Below, in pieces: positions 48,870 through 59,114 of a DNA stretch of 64,000 bases; within the stretch, counting starts at the first letter, position 1; the number at the start of each line of letters is the position of its first letter. Where the stretch lies: positions 117,814,233-117,878,232 of the forward strand of contig NC_057866.1 in NCBI RefSeq assembly GCF_019393635.1, read 5' to 3'. This stretch comes from Dromiciops gliroides (Eukaryota; Chordata; Mammalia; Microbiotheria; Microbiotheriidae). Below the pieces are notes generated by a model. The model did not search any database. It was not told the origin of the DNA and saw only the letters and a program-made list of their open reading frames with translations. The translations under genes were made by a program, and so were the position numbers.

Positions 48870-49014
48870 TTTTTTTTTTGCAGGGCATTGGGGGTTAAGT
48901 GACTTGCCCAGGGTCACACAGCTAGTAAGTGTCAAGTGTCTGAGGCTGGATTTGAACTCAGGTACTCCTGAATCCAGGGCCAGTGCTTTATCCACTGTGC
49001 CACCTAGCTGCCCC
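48870..49014 (-). mobile_element. Short tRNA-derived SINE
   Basis: Complete. Perfect 17-bp TSD TAGTTTACTTAATTCTT at 48853-48869 and 49015-49031, indicating a fairly recent insertion. Confidence 0.95.
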
Positions 49015-49315
49015 TAGTTTACTTAATTCTTAATGTGTCCTTTTAAGAAGATGTAAGTGATCAACGAAGGCTTCATTCCTTCATTCAGAATGAAATAGCC
49101 CCTTCTTTGAATGATTTGACATTCTACTTTGGGGAAATATAAACACAAGGAAAACAAAAACATAATATATACAAAATCATTTCAAGATAGAGCTTTGCTC
49201 AGGGGAGAGGGGCATTAAGAAAGGCCTACTGTAGAAGGTATTCCAGACATGGGTGTATGGAGAATGGGGGCTGGGGGGTAGGTAATGAATTCATCAAAGA
49301 AAACTTCTATAATCT

Positions 49316-49475
49316 TTTTTGTTTGTTTGTTTGTTTTTTAGTGAGGCAATTGGGGTTAAGTGACTTGCCCAGGGTCACACAGCTAGTAAGTGTTAAGTGT
49401 CTGAGGCCGGATTTGAACTCAGGTACTCCTGACTCCAGGGCCAGTGTTCTATCCACTGTGCCACCTAGTCACCCC
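49316..49475 (-). mobile_element. Short tRNA-derived SINE, AATTGGGG subfamily
   Basis: TTTG-rich tail, 'gtgaggcaattggggttaag', head ending 'cacctagtcacccc'. TSD AACTTCTATAATCT at 49302-49315 and 49479-49492, perfect. Confidence 0.95.
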
Positions 49476-49864
49476 GAGAACTTCTATAATCTGAAAAAAA
49501 AATTAGTAGAAAGATTTTTCTAGTCCTCATTTTATGTCTAGAATTCAGCTGAACAGCTTGGAATACGAACTTCTAAAATACCTTCCTGACTTTCCTTTTC
49601 CCTGCTTCATGAACCATGTAATGGCAAAATGAAAGACTCAGAAGCATTCCTAACATTTCAAGCACCAGGTTTCCTCCCAAATAGTGAAACTAGATTCATT
49701 TGGAATGGCAAATCAGTTCCTTTGGGGGAGTTGAGAATTCAATCTTTTACTAAATGCCATTTTTTTTATTCTGACTTAAAAGAATTAAAGATATTCTTCT
49801 TAAAGAGGAATTATACTTGATAGCTTTGTCAAGCTATTAAATAGCTATTATTTGATGAGTTAAG

Positions 49865-49975
49865 AGAGAAGGGAACAAACATTTATTTAGCACCTCTTAT
49901 GTGCCAGCCACTGTGTTATATACTTCACAGATATTACATTTGGTCTTGGGGGAACCATCTTCTCAGGTAGAAAGA
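49865..49975 (-). mobile_element. Antisense L2/MIR 3' end
   Basis: 'caaacatttatttagcacctc', 'tatgtgccagccactgtgtta'. Confidence 0.5.
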
Positions 49976-50043
49976 ATAAAATCTGCTAGAAATAATTTCC
50001 CCCCACTATATGTTGCCTACTACACATCCTCCTCATCCTAATT

Positions 50044-50187
50044 TTTTTTGGGGGGGGGCAATGGAGGTTAAGTGACTTGCCCAGGGTCACACAGCTAGTA
50101 AGTGTCAAGTGTCTGAGGCCAAATTTGAACTCAGGTACTCCTGAATCCAGGGCCAGTGCTTTATCCACTACGCCACCTAGCTGCCCC
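50044..50187 (-). mobile_element. Short tRNA-derived SINE
   Basis: Complete, with G-run beside the tail. Approximate TSD 'cctcatcctaatt' / 'cctcattctaatt'. Confidence 0.92.
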
Positions 50188-50209
50188 CATCCTCATTCTA
50201 ATTTGACTG

Positions 50210-51105
50210 TTTTTGCCATTGGAACCACCCTTTACCCAGTTCCTTATGTCCATAGACTTGGGGTTATCTCTCACTCCCTCTTTTTTTTCCTCATTTCATA
50301 TCCAAAAGTTTACAGGTTCTATTGATTCCACCTCCACCTGTCATTTTCCTCCCCTATCCATTTCTCTTCTGTTTCCATCAACATACAGTCTTAATTTCTG
50401 TCCACATCGGTTTTCTTTAAAAAAAAAAAATAAACCCTTAGTGCTTCTTTATAACTATAAAATACCTGCCTAACATTCAAAGTCCTCTGCACTGTTTAAA
50501 CTTCCTTAGGAAATGATGATAGTCTTTTTTTTTTTTAACCCATTTACAATTTGTCAATATCAGCAGCTAATTTAAATAGGTCAAGAAGTTGCCTTAATTT
50601 CATGCCATATCTCCTCATTTCCATTCTTCTAAATTATTTTTTATTTTTCTATTTAAGTACACTAATAGATTTACTTTAAAATGGACCTGAAAGCTTTGGA
50701 GAAATGTCTTTTGTACTAAGATGCTGAAGGCCAGGAGTAATGGTTAATGCTGGCCTCTATTTCCTTGATGTTTTCATGATGTTTATACTTTGTTCTTTCA
50801 TTCTACCACCTTTCTTCTGGACTATGTCTGGGACCCTGACCTTTGATAAGAGAGTTTTCACCTTATCTTACCCAGAGACAGGCCCTCATACCTCATATCA
50901 ACTACTTCCAAACTCTATCACTACATGTTTACTCCCTCTCCACTGCTTCCTCCTCCTCCGACTCTACTCTGTCTTCTCCCTTAAGATGTGAACCCCTTCA
51001 GGGAAGGAACTATCATTCTTGTTTGTTTTGGTAACTACCAGAATTTAGCACAATGTCTGGCACATAGTAAGTACTCACTAATTCCCTTTTTGTGTATTCA
51101 TTCAT
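50210..51105 (+). mobile_element. L2 LINE 3' region
   Basis: Sense-strand L2 order: 'gacttggggttatctctcactcc', 'ggttctattgattccacctcc', 'ctgcctaacattcaaagtcctctgc', 'gatgtgaaccccttcagggaaggaact', 'cacaatgtctggcacatagtaagta'. An unrelated stretch around 50510-50750 may be an insertion. Confidence 0.6.
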
Positions 51106-51148
51106 CATTCAGTTATTCATATTTTCTCTAATAAGTCAGTGATCTTAC

Positions 51149-51260
51149 TATAGATATAGATATAGATATAGATATAGATATAGATATAGATATAGATATA
51201 GATATAGATATAGATATAGATATAGATATAGATATAGATATAGATATAGATATAGATATA
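51149..51260. repeat. (TAGATA)n hexamer microsatellite
   Basis: About 18.5 pure TAGATA units over 112 bp. Confidence 0.97.
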
Positions 51261-51419
51261 TAACTTTTAAAAATTGAACATTCACTTCTTGTCTGTTAAA
51301 ATGTAATTGCTTCTGTTTTTTAGGATATTTGGTTTCTGGGGATTAAGGGTAAGTTTATGTGAAAGCTTTTCTATCAAAGGTTAGGGTCCCAGAGATCGTT
51401 TAAGTTCCAATGGAAATGT

Positions 51420-51960
51420 AATAGAGATGAGGGATAAAATGGAGGTAAACTCAGAAGAAAGGCACTAGCATTAGGGTGGATAAGGATAACATTTCTTGCA
51501 GATGTTAACTGAGACTTGAAGAAATCCAATGAGGCTAGGAGACAGAGATGAGGTGGGAAACCCTTTCTGCTATAATGGACAGCTAGTAAAAATCTTCAAT
51601 TTCAAGAGATGAAACGTCACAGAACATGTACAGGCAAGTAAAGAAAAAAGAATAGAAAGGTTAGAAAGGCCAGAATTTTATATATGATCTTGGGAGATAA
51701 TAGTGAACCAGATTAGTTTATTAAATAGGAGGATAAAATAATAAGATCTATGCTTTAGCAAGATCACTTTGATAGCTGAGCGTAGAATAGACTGGATTGG
51801 ACAGAGACTTGAGATTAGGAGATCAACCATAAAAGTATTGCAATAATTGAAGTGTGAATTGATAAGGGTTTCCACATGTGGTAGCAGTATGAGAGGAGAG
51901 ATGGGAGAATATATAAAAGGTATTGGTAAAGGGAGTTTCTTCATCTTCAAGGTTCCTATA
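51420..51960 (-). mobile_element. Antisense L2-like relic
   Basis: 'atctatgctttagcaagatcactttgatagctg', 'tagaatagactggattggacagagacttgag', 'aaaagtattgcaataattgaagtg', 'tggtagcagtatgagagga'. This is the antisense L2 body order found in mammals. Confidence 0.6.
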
Positions 51961-52198
51961 TAAATTAAGTCATATGACTAATTATCCTTGTTCATATTAG
52001 GACATGAAGATGAGTTTCCATCTTCAAAGAATTCATCAAGAATAATTGGCTAGCCTCCTGGTGTTTGGTGTCCCCAGACTGATTTTGGGAAAGCAAATGT
52101 CTTCTGTTATACTTGAAACATTTTCAATAAGGTAGAACCCAACAGATCCTGTGTATATTTCACTTGGGTGGCCTTTGGTATTCCAAAGTAGACTTACT

Positions 52199-52520
52199 CT
52201 TGTTGTTTGTCCTTCATTTTCAAAGAGGACCATAACATCGGTAGATGATGTCATGATTTGCAGTGAATTAGATTTAAGTGAGGGAGGGATGTGCCCCCAA
52301 ATCATCATCCTCACTCTCACCTCCAGAGCCATCTGGGTCCAGTGGCAAGATGTATATCAGGATAACTGGAAATGGCCCCTTATGTTTGAGGCAATCAGGG
52401 TTAAGGAACTTGCCTAGGGTCACAGAGCTAGTAAATGTCAAGTGTCTGAGGCTGTATTTGAACTCAGTTCCTCCTGACTCCAGGGTCAGTGCTCTCTATC
52501 CACTGTGGCACCTAGCTGCC
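52199..52520 (-). mobile_element. Full-length SINE, 'GAAGGACAAACAAC' tail family
   Basis: The minus strand starts with the tRNA head (GGCAGCTAGGTGCC...), passes through CORE, then a roughly 190-bp body shared with 13132-13320, and ends in GGACAAACAAC. The shared body shows that the head and body form one element, not a chance junction. Confidence 0.8.
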
Positions 52521-52905
52521 AGGGTTATGCTTAACCCTACTGTATATATGCAAAGAAATCTAATAGAGAACCTGTTCACTTATAAGTGTAGGGAGAATCA
52601 TTCAATCTTCTAATTTCTGTAGGAGAAATATATTGCTTTAGAAAAACAGAATAGAGTCTATCCCAGTGTAATTAAATTGTTTAATGACTGTAACAAGACT
52701 TGTAGCAAGACAGAAACCATTCTCTAAATTTTCTTTTTTAAAAGTATTAATATCAACCTCACAAAACAAATGAATGTTATTTTAATTCAAGAAAGCTTAA
52801 CCTATAGTCAAAATAATGAAAATAAAATATATATTTTAACCCAAATTTCAAGGTATTTTTTTTAATCTAACCCAAGCTATCATGTAATTTAGGGAGATGG
52901 TATAG

Positions 52906-53059
52906 TTTTTTGTTTTTGTTTTTACTGAGGCAATTGGGGTTAAGTGACTTGCCCAGGGTCACACAGCTAGTAAGTGTTAAGTGTCTGAGGACGCATTTGA
53001 ACGCAGGTACTCCTGACTCCAGGGCCGGTGCTCTATCCACTGTGCCACCTAGCAGCCCC
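52906..53059 (-). mobile_element. Short tRNA-derived SINE, AATTGGGG subfamily
   Basis: Complete. Short direct repeat GGTATAG at 52899-52905 and 53061-53067. Confidence 0.92.
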
Positions 53060-53264
53060 AGGTATAGGGATTTTTATACATTATTACTTTATTTTTCCCA
53101 CTTTATTTCCTTCCACAAAAATGGAAAGATGGAAATGTAAGCCACCCTATGAGAGTTCCAAGGGTAAAGGAACTTCCTCTACCCAATCGTGAATCACATC
53201 TAAGTAAATAAAGTTTCTTTTACCCTATAAACAGACTTTTTTCTTTCCTTTTCATAATATTTTT

Positions 53265-53530
53265 TAACATTTTATTTATGATTTATATCACAGTAATTTC
53301 TGAGTTTTCCCCTCTTCCTGACCCATAGACCTTCCAGTGTAACAAAGAAAAATAATTAAATAAAATTGATTATCATTGCAATAACATTCAACAGCCTATG
53401 CCAATTTCTTCATCCATAATCCCCTGCTTTTAGAGAAAAAGGAGGGAATTGCTTTTTCTTTCCTCTTCTTCAGGGCTATGGCTAGGCATTACAATTACAG
53501 AATATTAATTTCTTCACAATTCTAGTGGAA
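53265..53530 (-). mobile_element. Probable L1-family 3'UTR, antisense
   Basis: 'aatttctgagttttcccctctt', 'cccatagaccttccagtgtaacaaag', 'ccataatcccctgcttttagag', 'cattacaattacagaatatta'. This resembles the 3'UTR region of a second marsupial L1 lineage; no coding frame remains. Confidence 0.45.
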
Positions 53531-53899
53531 TATTTTTTCTGTTGAAAGTCAAGGTATTTCCATTGATCATTAGGTTCATCTTTGTAGAATATTAATTTTG
53601 TATATATCCTAATCTATTTTGCTTTTGAGAATATCATATTCTAGTCTCTGCTTTGAATTCTCATAGATAAAGAGCAAGACTGGGATCTATAAATTGATTC
53701 TGCTTCTCAGCAGAAGACATTTGTTCTGGGTATTTAAAAAAATATTTGTTAGGTACTGAAATTCTGAAGTTTGATAATTATGAGTCTTAGAATTTTAAGC
53801 TTGATATTTTTCTCTTTTGATAATCTACTGATTGCATTAATTAATATTGGGTTAGATCTTTTCAAAACTTTTTATGGTCAGGGTAGTTGATTGACTTTT

Positions 53900-54053
53900 C
53901 TTTCTTTTTGGGGGGGTGGCGAGGCAGTTGGGGTTAAGTGACATGCCCAGGGTCACACAGCTATAAAGTGTCAAGGGTCTGAGGCCGGATTTGAACTCAG
54001 GTACTCCTGAATCCAGGGCCAGTGCTTTATCCACTGAACCACTTAGCTGCCCC
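53900..54053 (-). mobile_element. Short tRNA-derived SINE, downstream unit of a SINE dimer
   Basis: Complete minus copy. Its tail side touches a direct repeat GTTGATTGACTTTT (53886-53899), but the matching copy lies beyond the next SINE, not beside this one. Confidence 0.92.
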
Positions 54054-54080
54054 TAAAGATTGTCCAGTTTCCTGTATCCC

Positions 54081-54230
54081 TTCTTTTCTTTTTCCCCCAG
54101 GCAATGAGGGTTAAGTGACTTGCACAGGGTCATACAGCTATAAAGTGTCAAGTGTCTGAGGCTGGTTTTGAACTCAGATCCTCCTGAATCCAGTGCCGTT
54201 ACTTTATCCACTGTGCCACCTAGCTGCCCC
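54081..54230 (-). mobile_element. Short tRNA-derived SINE, upstream unit of a SINE dimer
   Basis: Complete minus copy. Just past its head (54232-54245) lies GTTGATTGACTTTT, identical to 53886-53899. Between the two SINEs are about 27 bp of unique sequence. Confidence 0.92.
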
Positions 54231-54519
54231 TGTTGATTGACTTTTATAGCATTCCTGTGCTCTTTAAATATGTTGTTTTTTGCTTCTCTGAGGGATTTGA
54301 AGTGGCTTTAGAATTTTCTGTTTCAAATCTTCCATTTCCTTTTTTATAGCTTCTCCTTTTAAGAGAGTCACTATTTCAAGGTATGTTTTGTATTTTTTAT
54401 TATTTGTCTTATTTTTTTATTTGTGAGCTCTGATTTCTGATCTAATTTTGATACTAATATTTTCTTATGAAAGTTCTATTTCTGCTTTAAACAATTGTAA
54501 AGATTCTTGATTTTTGTGC

Positions 54520-54860
54520 CATAATCTAGCACCATGTGGATACCACTGGATTCAGAGGGCCTATGTTTCAATTCTATTTCTGATACTAACTGTATCATCT
54601 TGAGCAAGTCATTTCCCTTCCGAACCTGGAATTCTTCCAAACACTATTTATTCATTCATTCATTCATTTATTTATTTTTCTCAGGCAATTGGGGTTAAGT
54701 GACTTGGCCAGGGTCACACAGCTAGTAAGTGTTAAGTGTTTGAGGGCGGATTTGAACTCAGGTCCTTCTGAATCCAGCGCCAGTGATCTATCCACTGCGT
54801 CACCTAGCTGCCCCTTCTTCCAAACTCTAAATCCATGCTTCTATGTTCTATGGAGAATCT
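54520..54860 (+). mobile_element. Long CORE-SINE relic split by a SINE
   Basis: Left part: 'taccactggattcagagggcc', 'ttgagcaagtcatttcccttc'. Right part after the SINE: 'ccaaactctaaatccatgcttctatgttc'. These join into a normal head and 3' body. Confidence 0.6.
54646..54814 (-). mobile_element. Short tRNA-derived SINE inside a CORE-SINE
   Basis: ATTC/ATTT tail run, 'caggcaattggggttaag', head ending 'cacctagctgcccc'. TSD TTCTTCCAAACACT (54632-54645) / TTCTTCCAAACTCT (54815-54828). Confidence 0.93.
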
Positions 54861-54970
54861 GCAGAATTTGTTGTCTTGCTTGCTTTTTTTAATTGTGTGT
54901 AAGTGGTCCTGGGAGAGGAAGATAAATGGTTTGTTTCACTTTGTTTTAAAGTATTTAATAATTTATTTTA

Positions 54971-56141
54971 TTTTGTTTTTTGTTTTCTTTTCTTTTGTGG
55001 GGCAATGAAGGTTAAGTGACTTGACTAGGGTCACACAGCTAGTGTGGAAATATTTTTAAATTGACTAGCCTAATTTTGGGGGCTGAAGCTGATTGGAGGA
55101 CTAATCTGGGGACTGTTGACTATTTGGCTATCTGACTACGTTAATTTAATGTTGGGCCATTTGTAAAGTTCCACCACACAGCTCCCAAACTGATAGACTA
55201 AAGATTAAGAAGCCTCTTAACCAAATAATCAAAGCAGAGTTTATTTATGAGATACTATTTAAAATTAGGAATACAGGGAAATAAAGTGTACAACCTGACT
55301 GCTTTTCTGTGGTCTCTTTCCACTGTGGTCTCTTGCGTCTCGTCTCTCTTTCCCACCTGGTGCTCTTTGAACTTCTTGAATACAATAAGGGCCTTACCTG
55401 CCTCCGGCCTCAGGGCACGTTACACTTTCCCTGGTTTGTATTAAGGCCTGTAACCTTCTGTCTGTCTGCTCTGTCAGTTTACCCTTTGGCCTCTCTTTTG
55501 CCTGCTCCTAGTCCTTCTCGTCTTCTCCTGCGTCCTTGTAGCCCCGTCTCTAGTCTCCAATCTTTGCCGGCTCCTCAGCCTCCTCTTGACCTCTTCTTGT
55601 CCCTCCGAACCCCTGAGTCTTGTCTTTCTATCTAGTCCGTCCTCGCTCCTTCTTTTTCTAGTCCGTCTCCCTCTAGTCTCCTCCCTTTCTCCTATCTAAC
55701 TCCCAGGTCTATATATACCTTTTCTTCTCTCCACTCAAATCTCGGGGCTTCCTTCGCCCCCACAGACCAAGCTAATCCACCAGCCAGAGCTGCTGGTGGT
55801 GGGGGGGGGGGTGCTTTCGAGCCTTATGCCTCAGCACAGGCTATCCGGGATCCTTCAGATACCTCCACTCAGGTCAGAGGGAGCTGGGGCCTTTTTTCCC
55901 CCCAGCTGTCTGACCTGGCGTCTTGTATAGCCCACGGGGCTTTTTCGAGCAGCTGAAGCTGAGGAGGAGGGGGAGAGACCCTGAGGGCCTAAGGCTTTCT
56001 AATCTCAGCCTAAAGGTAGGGTCCCCAAATCAAAATAAATTTCCACACTAGTAAGTGTCAAATGTCTAAGGTCGGATTTGAACTCAGGTCCTCCTGAATC
56101 CAGGGCCAGTACTCTATCCACTGTGCCACCTAGCTGCCCCC
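54971..56141 (-). mobile_element. Short tRNA-derived SINE split by a solo LTR
   Basis: Tail side and CORE at 54971-55042, remainder and head at 56048-56141. The break falls inside CACACAGCTAGTAAGTG. Perfect 13-bp TSD ATAATTTATTTTA at 54958-54970 and 56142-56154 surrounds the whole compound. Confidence 0.95.
55043..56047 (+). mobile_element. Solo LTR, 1,005 bp, inserted in a SINE
   Basis: Starts TGTGGAAAT and ends ATTTCCACA, so it has perfect 9-bp inverted ends with the canonical TG...CA. Flanked by a 4-bp direct repeat CTAG (55039-55042, 56048-56051), the size typical of gammaretrovirus-like (class I) integration. TATA-like CTATATATACC at about 55710 and AATAAA close to the 3' end give plus orientation. 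Aligns across its length with 10736-11715. No internal retroviral genes. Confidence 0.95.
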
Positions 56142-56421
56142 ATAATTTATTTTATGCAATTATTGTGTTGTGATCTTTTGGGGAATTCTTATTCATTTTC
56201 CTTTATGTCTTTGTCCATCTTACAGTCAGGTTAATTCCTTGGAATTTAGGCTTATGCTCTAGTTGTTCTCCATTTCCTTTTTATTTATCTTTCTAGCTTT
56301 TTCTTCAATTTCCAGCAGTATCTCTTGAGATTTCGTTCTTATTATTTGACCTATTATTCATTGTTCTTCTTGGCATGTTTTCTCCTGCATAGATTTTCCT
56401 CCTACACCCCCACACTACACA

Positions 56422-56454
<33 letters not shown>
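56422..56454. repeat. (AC)n microsatellite
   Basis: About 16 AC units. Confidence 0.95.
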
Positions 56455-56456
<2 letters not shown>

Positions 56457-57011
56457 CCCAGGATGGTCTAAGTTCCTTCATGTTTGGGAACATGAGGGCC
56501 TGGCAAGGTTTCATGCAGTTCAGTTCCATGGGAAGACAGTAAGCAACAGCTAGGTGTTGAGGATCCTTTCTCTTCATCACAAGCTTGGTCACAGAATCCC
56601 TTTTCCCTCTACTTGAGTCCTTTCCTACCTTCCCAATTATATTCTCTTTCACAAGGCTATGTAGGCTCTTTTAAAATTCTTATGAGACTTGAAGGGGTTC
56701 ATTCAGAGGAAAGAAACAGGTAAATTCCACCATAGCCAGAGTGATAAATAGTCTTTCTAGGTTGGTTTTGCTGATTGTGTCCAAAGTACAAGAGGTTGTG
56801 AGTGGCTAAGGGAATGAAAGCTTTTGATAATTAGTTAGTACTCTTATTTCAGTAAGCTTTCTTTTGTGTGGAGTTGTTTTGTTCATTCCCTCTTTTTGGT
56901 GCAACATTAGTATAGATTTGATTCACTTATTTTTGTCTGAGGTTGTTTATACTGAAAACTGCTCTGCCATCTTGTTGATCATCCATATCTACCTTTAAAA
57001 GCATATATCCT

Positions 57012-57139
57012 TGGGGCAGGCCCTGGATTCAGGAGGATCTGAGTTCAAATCTGACCTCAGACACTTGACACTTAGTAGCTGTGTGACCCTATGCAAGTCA
57101 TTTAACCCTCATTGTCCGGCAAAAAACAAAAACAAAAAC
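57012..57139 (+). mobile_element. Short tRNA-derived SINE with head deletion
   Basis: GGGGCAGG joins to CCCTGGATTCAGG, losing about 30 bp of the head including the A-box-like part. TSD AAAGCATATATCCT (56998-57011) / AAAGCACATATCCT (57140-57153). Confidence 0.92.
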
Positions 57140-57153
57140 AAAGCACATATCCT

Positions 57154-59114
57154 GCTTTAAAAAAAGTCTTCTGCATGTGTGTTTGGGGAAAGATTTTTAA
57201 TTAAATCTAAACAGTCTTATTTTTACTCCATATCTGCAACATTTGATAAAGATTATGCAGATATCAGTTACTAATGAGGGAATCATTTGAAAAAAAATTT
57301 ATACTATATTATGGCCTGGTGAGATTAGTTCATTTATATTCATAAAGGAGAGGGTTAATAGTCACTTCAGGAAGTAATTAAGACCAAAGATTATTTTTTT
57401 GTCCATAAAGATGATCTTTGTTGTTGTTGTTGTTTTTTACCATTTTACCAATTATTTACACAGTTAAATTGTTCAACAAGAACAGCCTTTGTCTTTATTT
57501 ATAAAAGATAGCTCACACTGATCACTTCCTTTTAAATTCCATGAAGTCAGTTTTAGAGAATTAGAGGAAGTAGTGCTAATGAAGTTGCCTGATACAGTTT
57601 GGACAGTTAATTAAAAGGCAAAGTTACTACTATAACCATAATGCTGACTTTCTTTTAGTGTACCAGAATATTATGTCTAAAAATCCTTGTGTCAACAAAG
57701 ATATAAAATCAAACATCGAATGATAAATGGGATTTCATTAAAAATTAGAGATACAGAGAAGTTGACCAGGCATGTGATGTGATAGGGAAGAGTTATTGAC
57801 TGTGAAATGCAGATCACAGAAGGAGATAGATTAAAAGAAAATTAAATGGAAGGCATTGCTGATAAATACTGTGGCTGTCTGCATTTTATGTATTTACAAA
57901 TAAATACTAAAGAGGAAATGAAATCACTACCTAAACAGAATTATACCATTAAAATGAAATAGCAATTTAAAATGTTACTTAACTTTTGGATGTCTTTCAA
58001 AGAGCATTTCAATCTAATTGAAAAAAAAATACATGACAATTGAAAAACATTATATATACATTTTGGAATACATGATGAATCTATGATTTCATCAGCATGT
58101 GGAATGAACTCCCATTTTGAAAATTCTCTCTAATGGTTATCATACCCTATCTAATACATAATTAGTGCATTGGGCCATATGTGCTAGGTTTCAGAGGTAG
58201 GATTTAAAACTAGGTTTTCCTAAATAAAAGTCCATTCATTTTCCTATATACATTGAAGGGAAGTCCAGTATTTCTTTGACTCTCTCTACCCCTTTCTTCC
58301 CTTTTCCCCATATTTATATTATATATGTGTATGTATCTGTAAATATGTGTGTAATAGGCATATGACCTTTTAATCTTAAAGTCTTAGGCAATTTGTCTTC
58401 CATCCTACCATCAGTACTAGAAGGAATCACAATAAAGTCCAAACCAATATCTTTGTCAGTAAATAACAAAGAATTTTAAGACTGACAAAAGAAGACATTA
58501 TTAATACTAGAAGAGTCCTCAAAAATGGAGGTAATGTGGATCTAGGACAATGGACAAGTCAATAAATCAGTCACTGCCTGTGACATTAGCTGTGTATTTT
58601 AATACATTTTATGTATATATGCATACACACATACACATATTTTCTCTCCCTCTCCTCCCCCATCCCATTTCTTTTGCTCTTTTCTCCCTTAGTACCTGCC
58701 TCCTCTTCCTCACTTTTCCTTCCCCTTCACTGGTAAATATGAAAGACATTACAAAATTATCACCTGTGATACAAAATTACTCTCATTTTCTCCAGGTTGA
58801 TATGTTTAAATAATGCTGTGTGATCAGCAAAAATCAACTCAACACCTCTGGGAGGCAATTAAATAGGTCTAGAACTCAGGGAATAGCTGGATATAAAATT
58901 CAGGGACTCATATGTTTATATCTGATTATTAAATCTATGTAAGCTAATCAGTTTACCGAAATAGGGGGCATAAAGAAAGGAAAAGAGACTCCCTAACAAA
59001 ACTCCAAACAATTAGAACTCTGGAAAAGTAGGATGAGCTTTTTAAAGGTCTAGTATATTCTTCCTCATTGGAGGTCTTCAAGCCGGGGCTGTATGACCAC
59101 TTACGGGGTTCAGT
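57154..59114. other. No gene recognised
   Basis: AT-rich. The 87-residue frame at 58550-58813 crosses CT-rich low-complexity sequence. Confidence 0.4.

Noticed and set aside
2638-54892. Many short open frames sharing a peptide like LSDLPRVTQLVSVKCLR or ALALDSGGPEFKS, which could look like a protein family.
   Set aside because: Every one lies on a copy of the short tRNA-derived SINE, on one strand or the other. The shared peptide is translation of the CORE and head, with start and stop set by flanking sequence.
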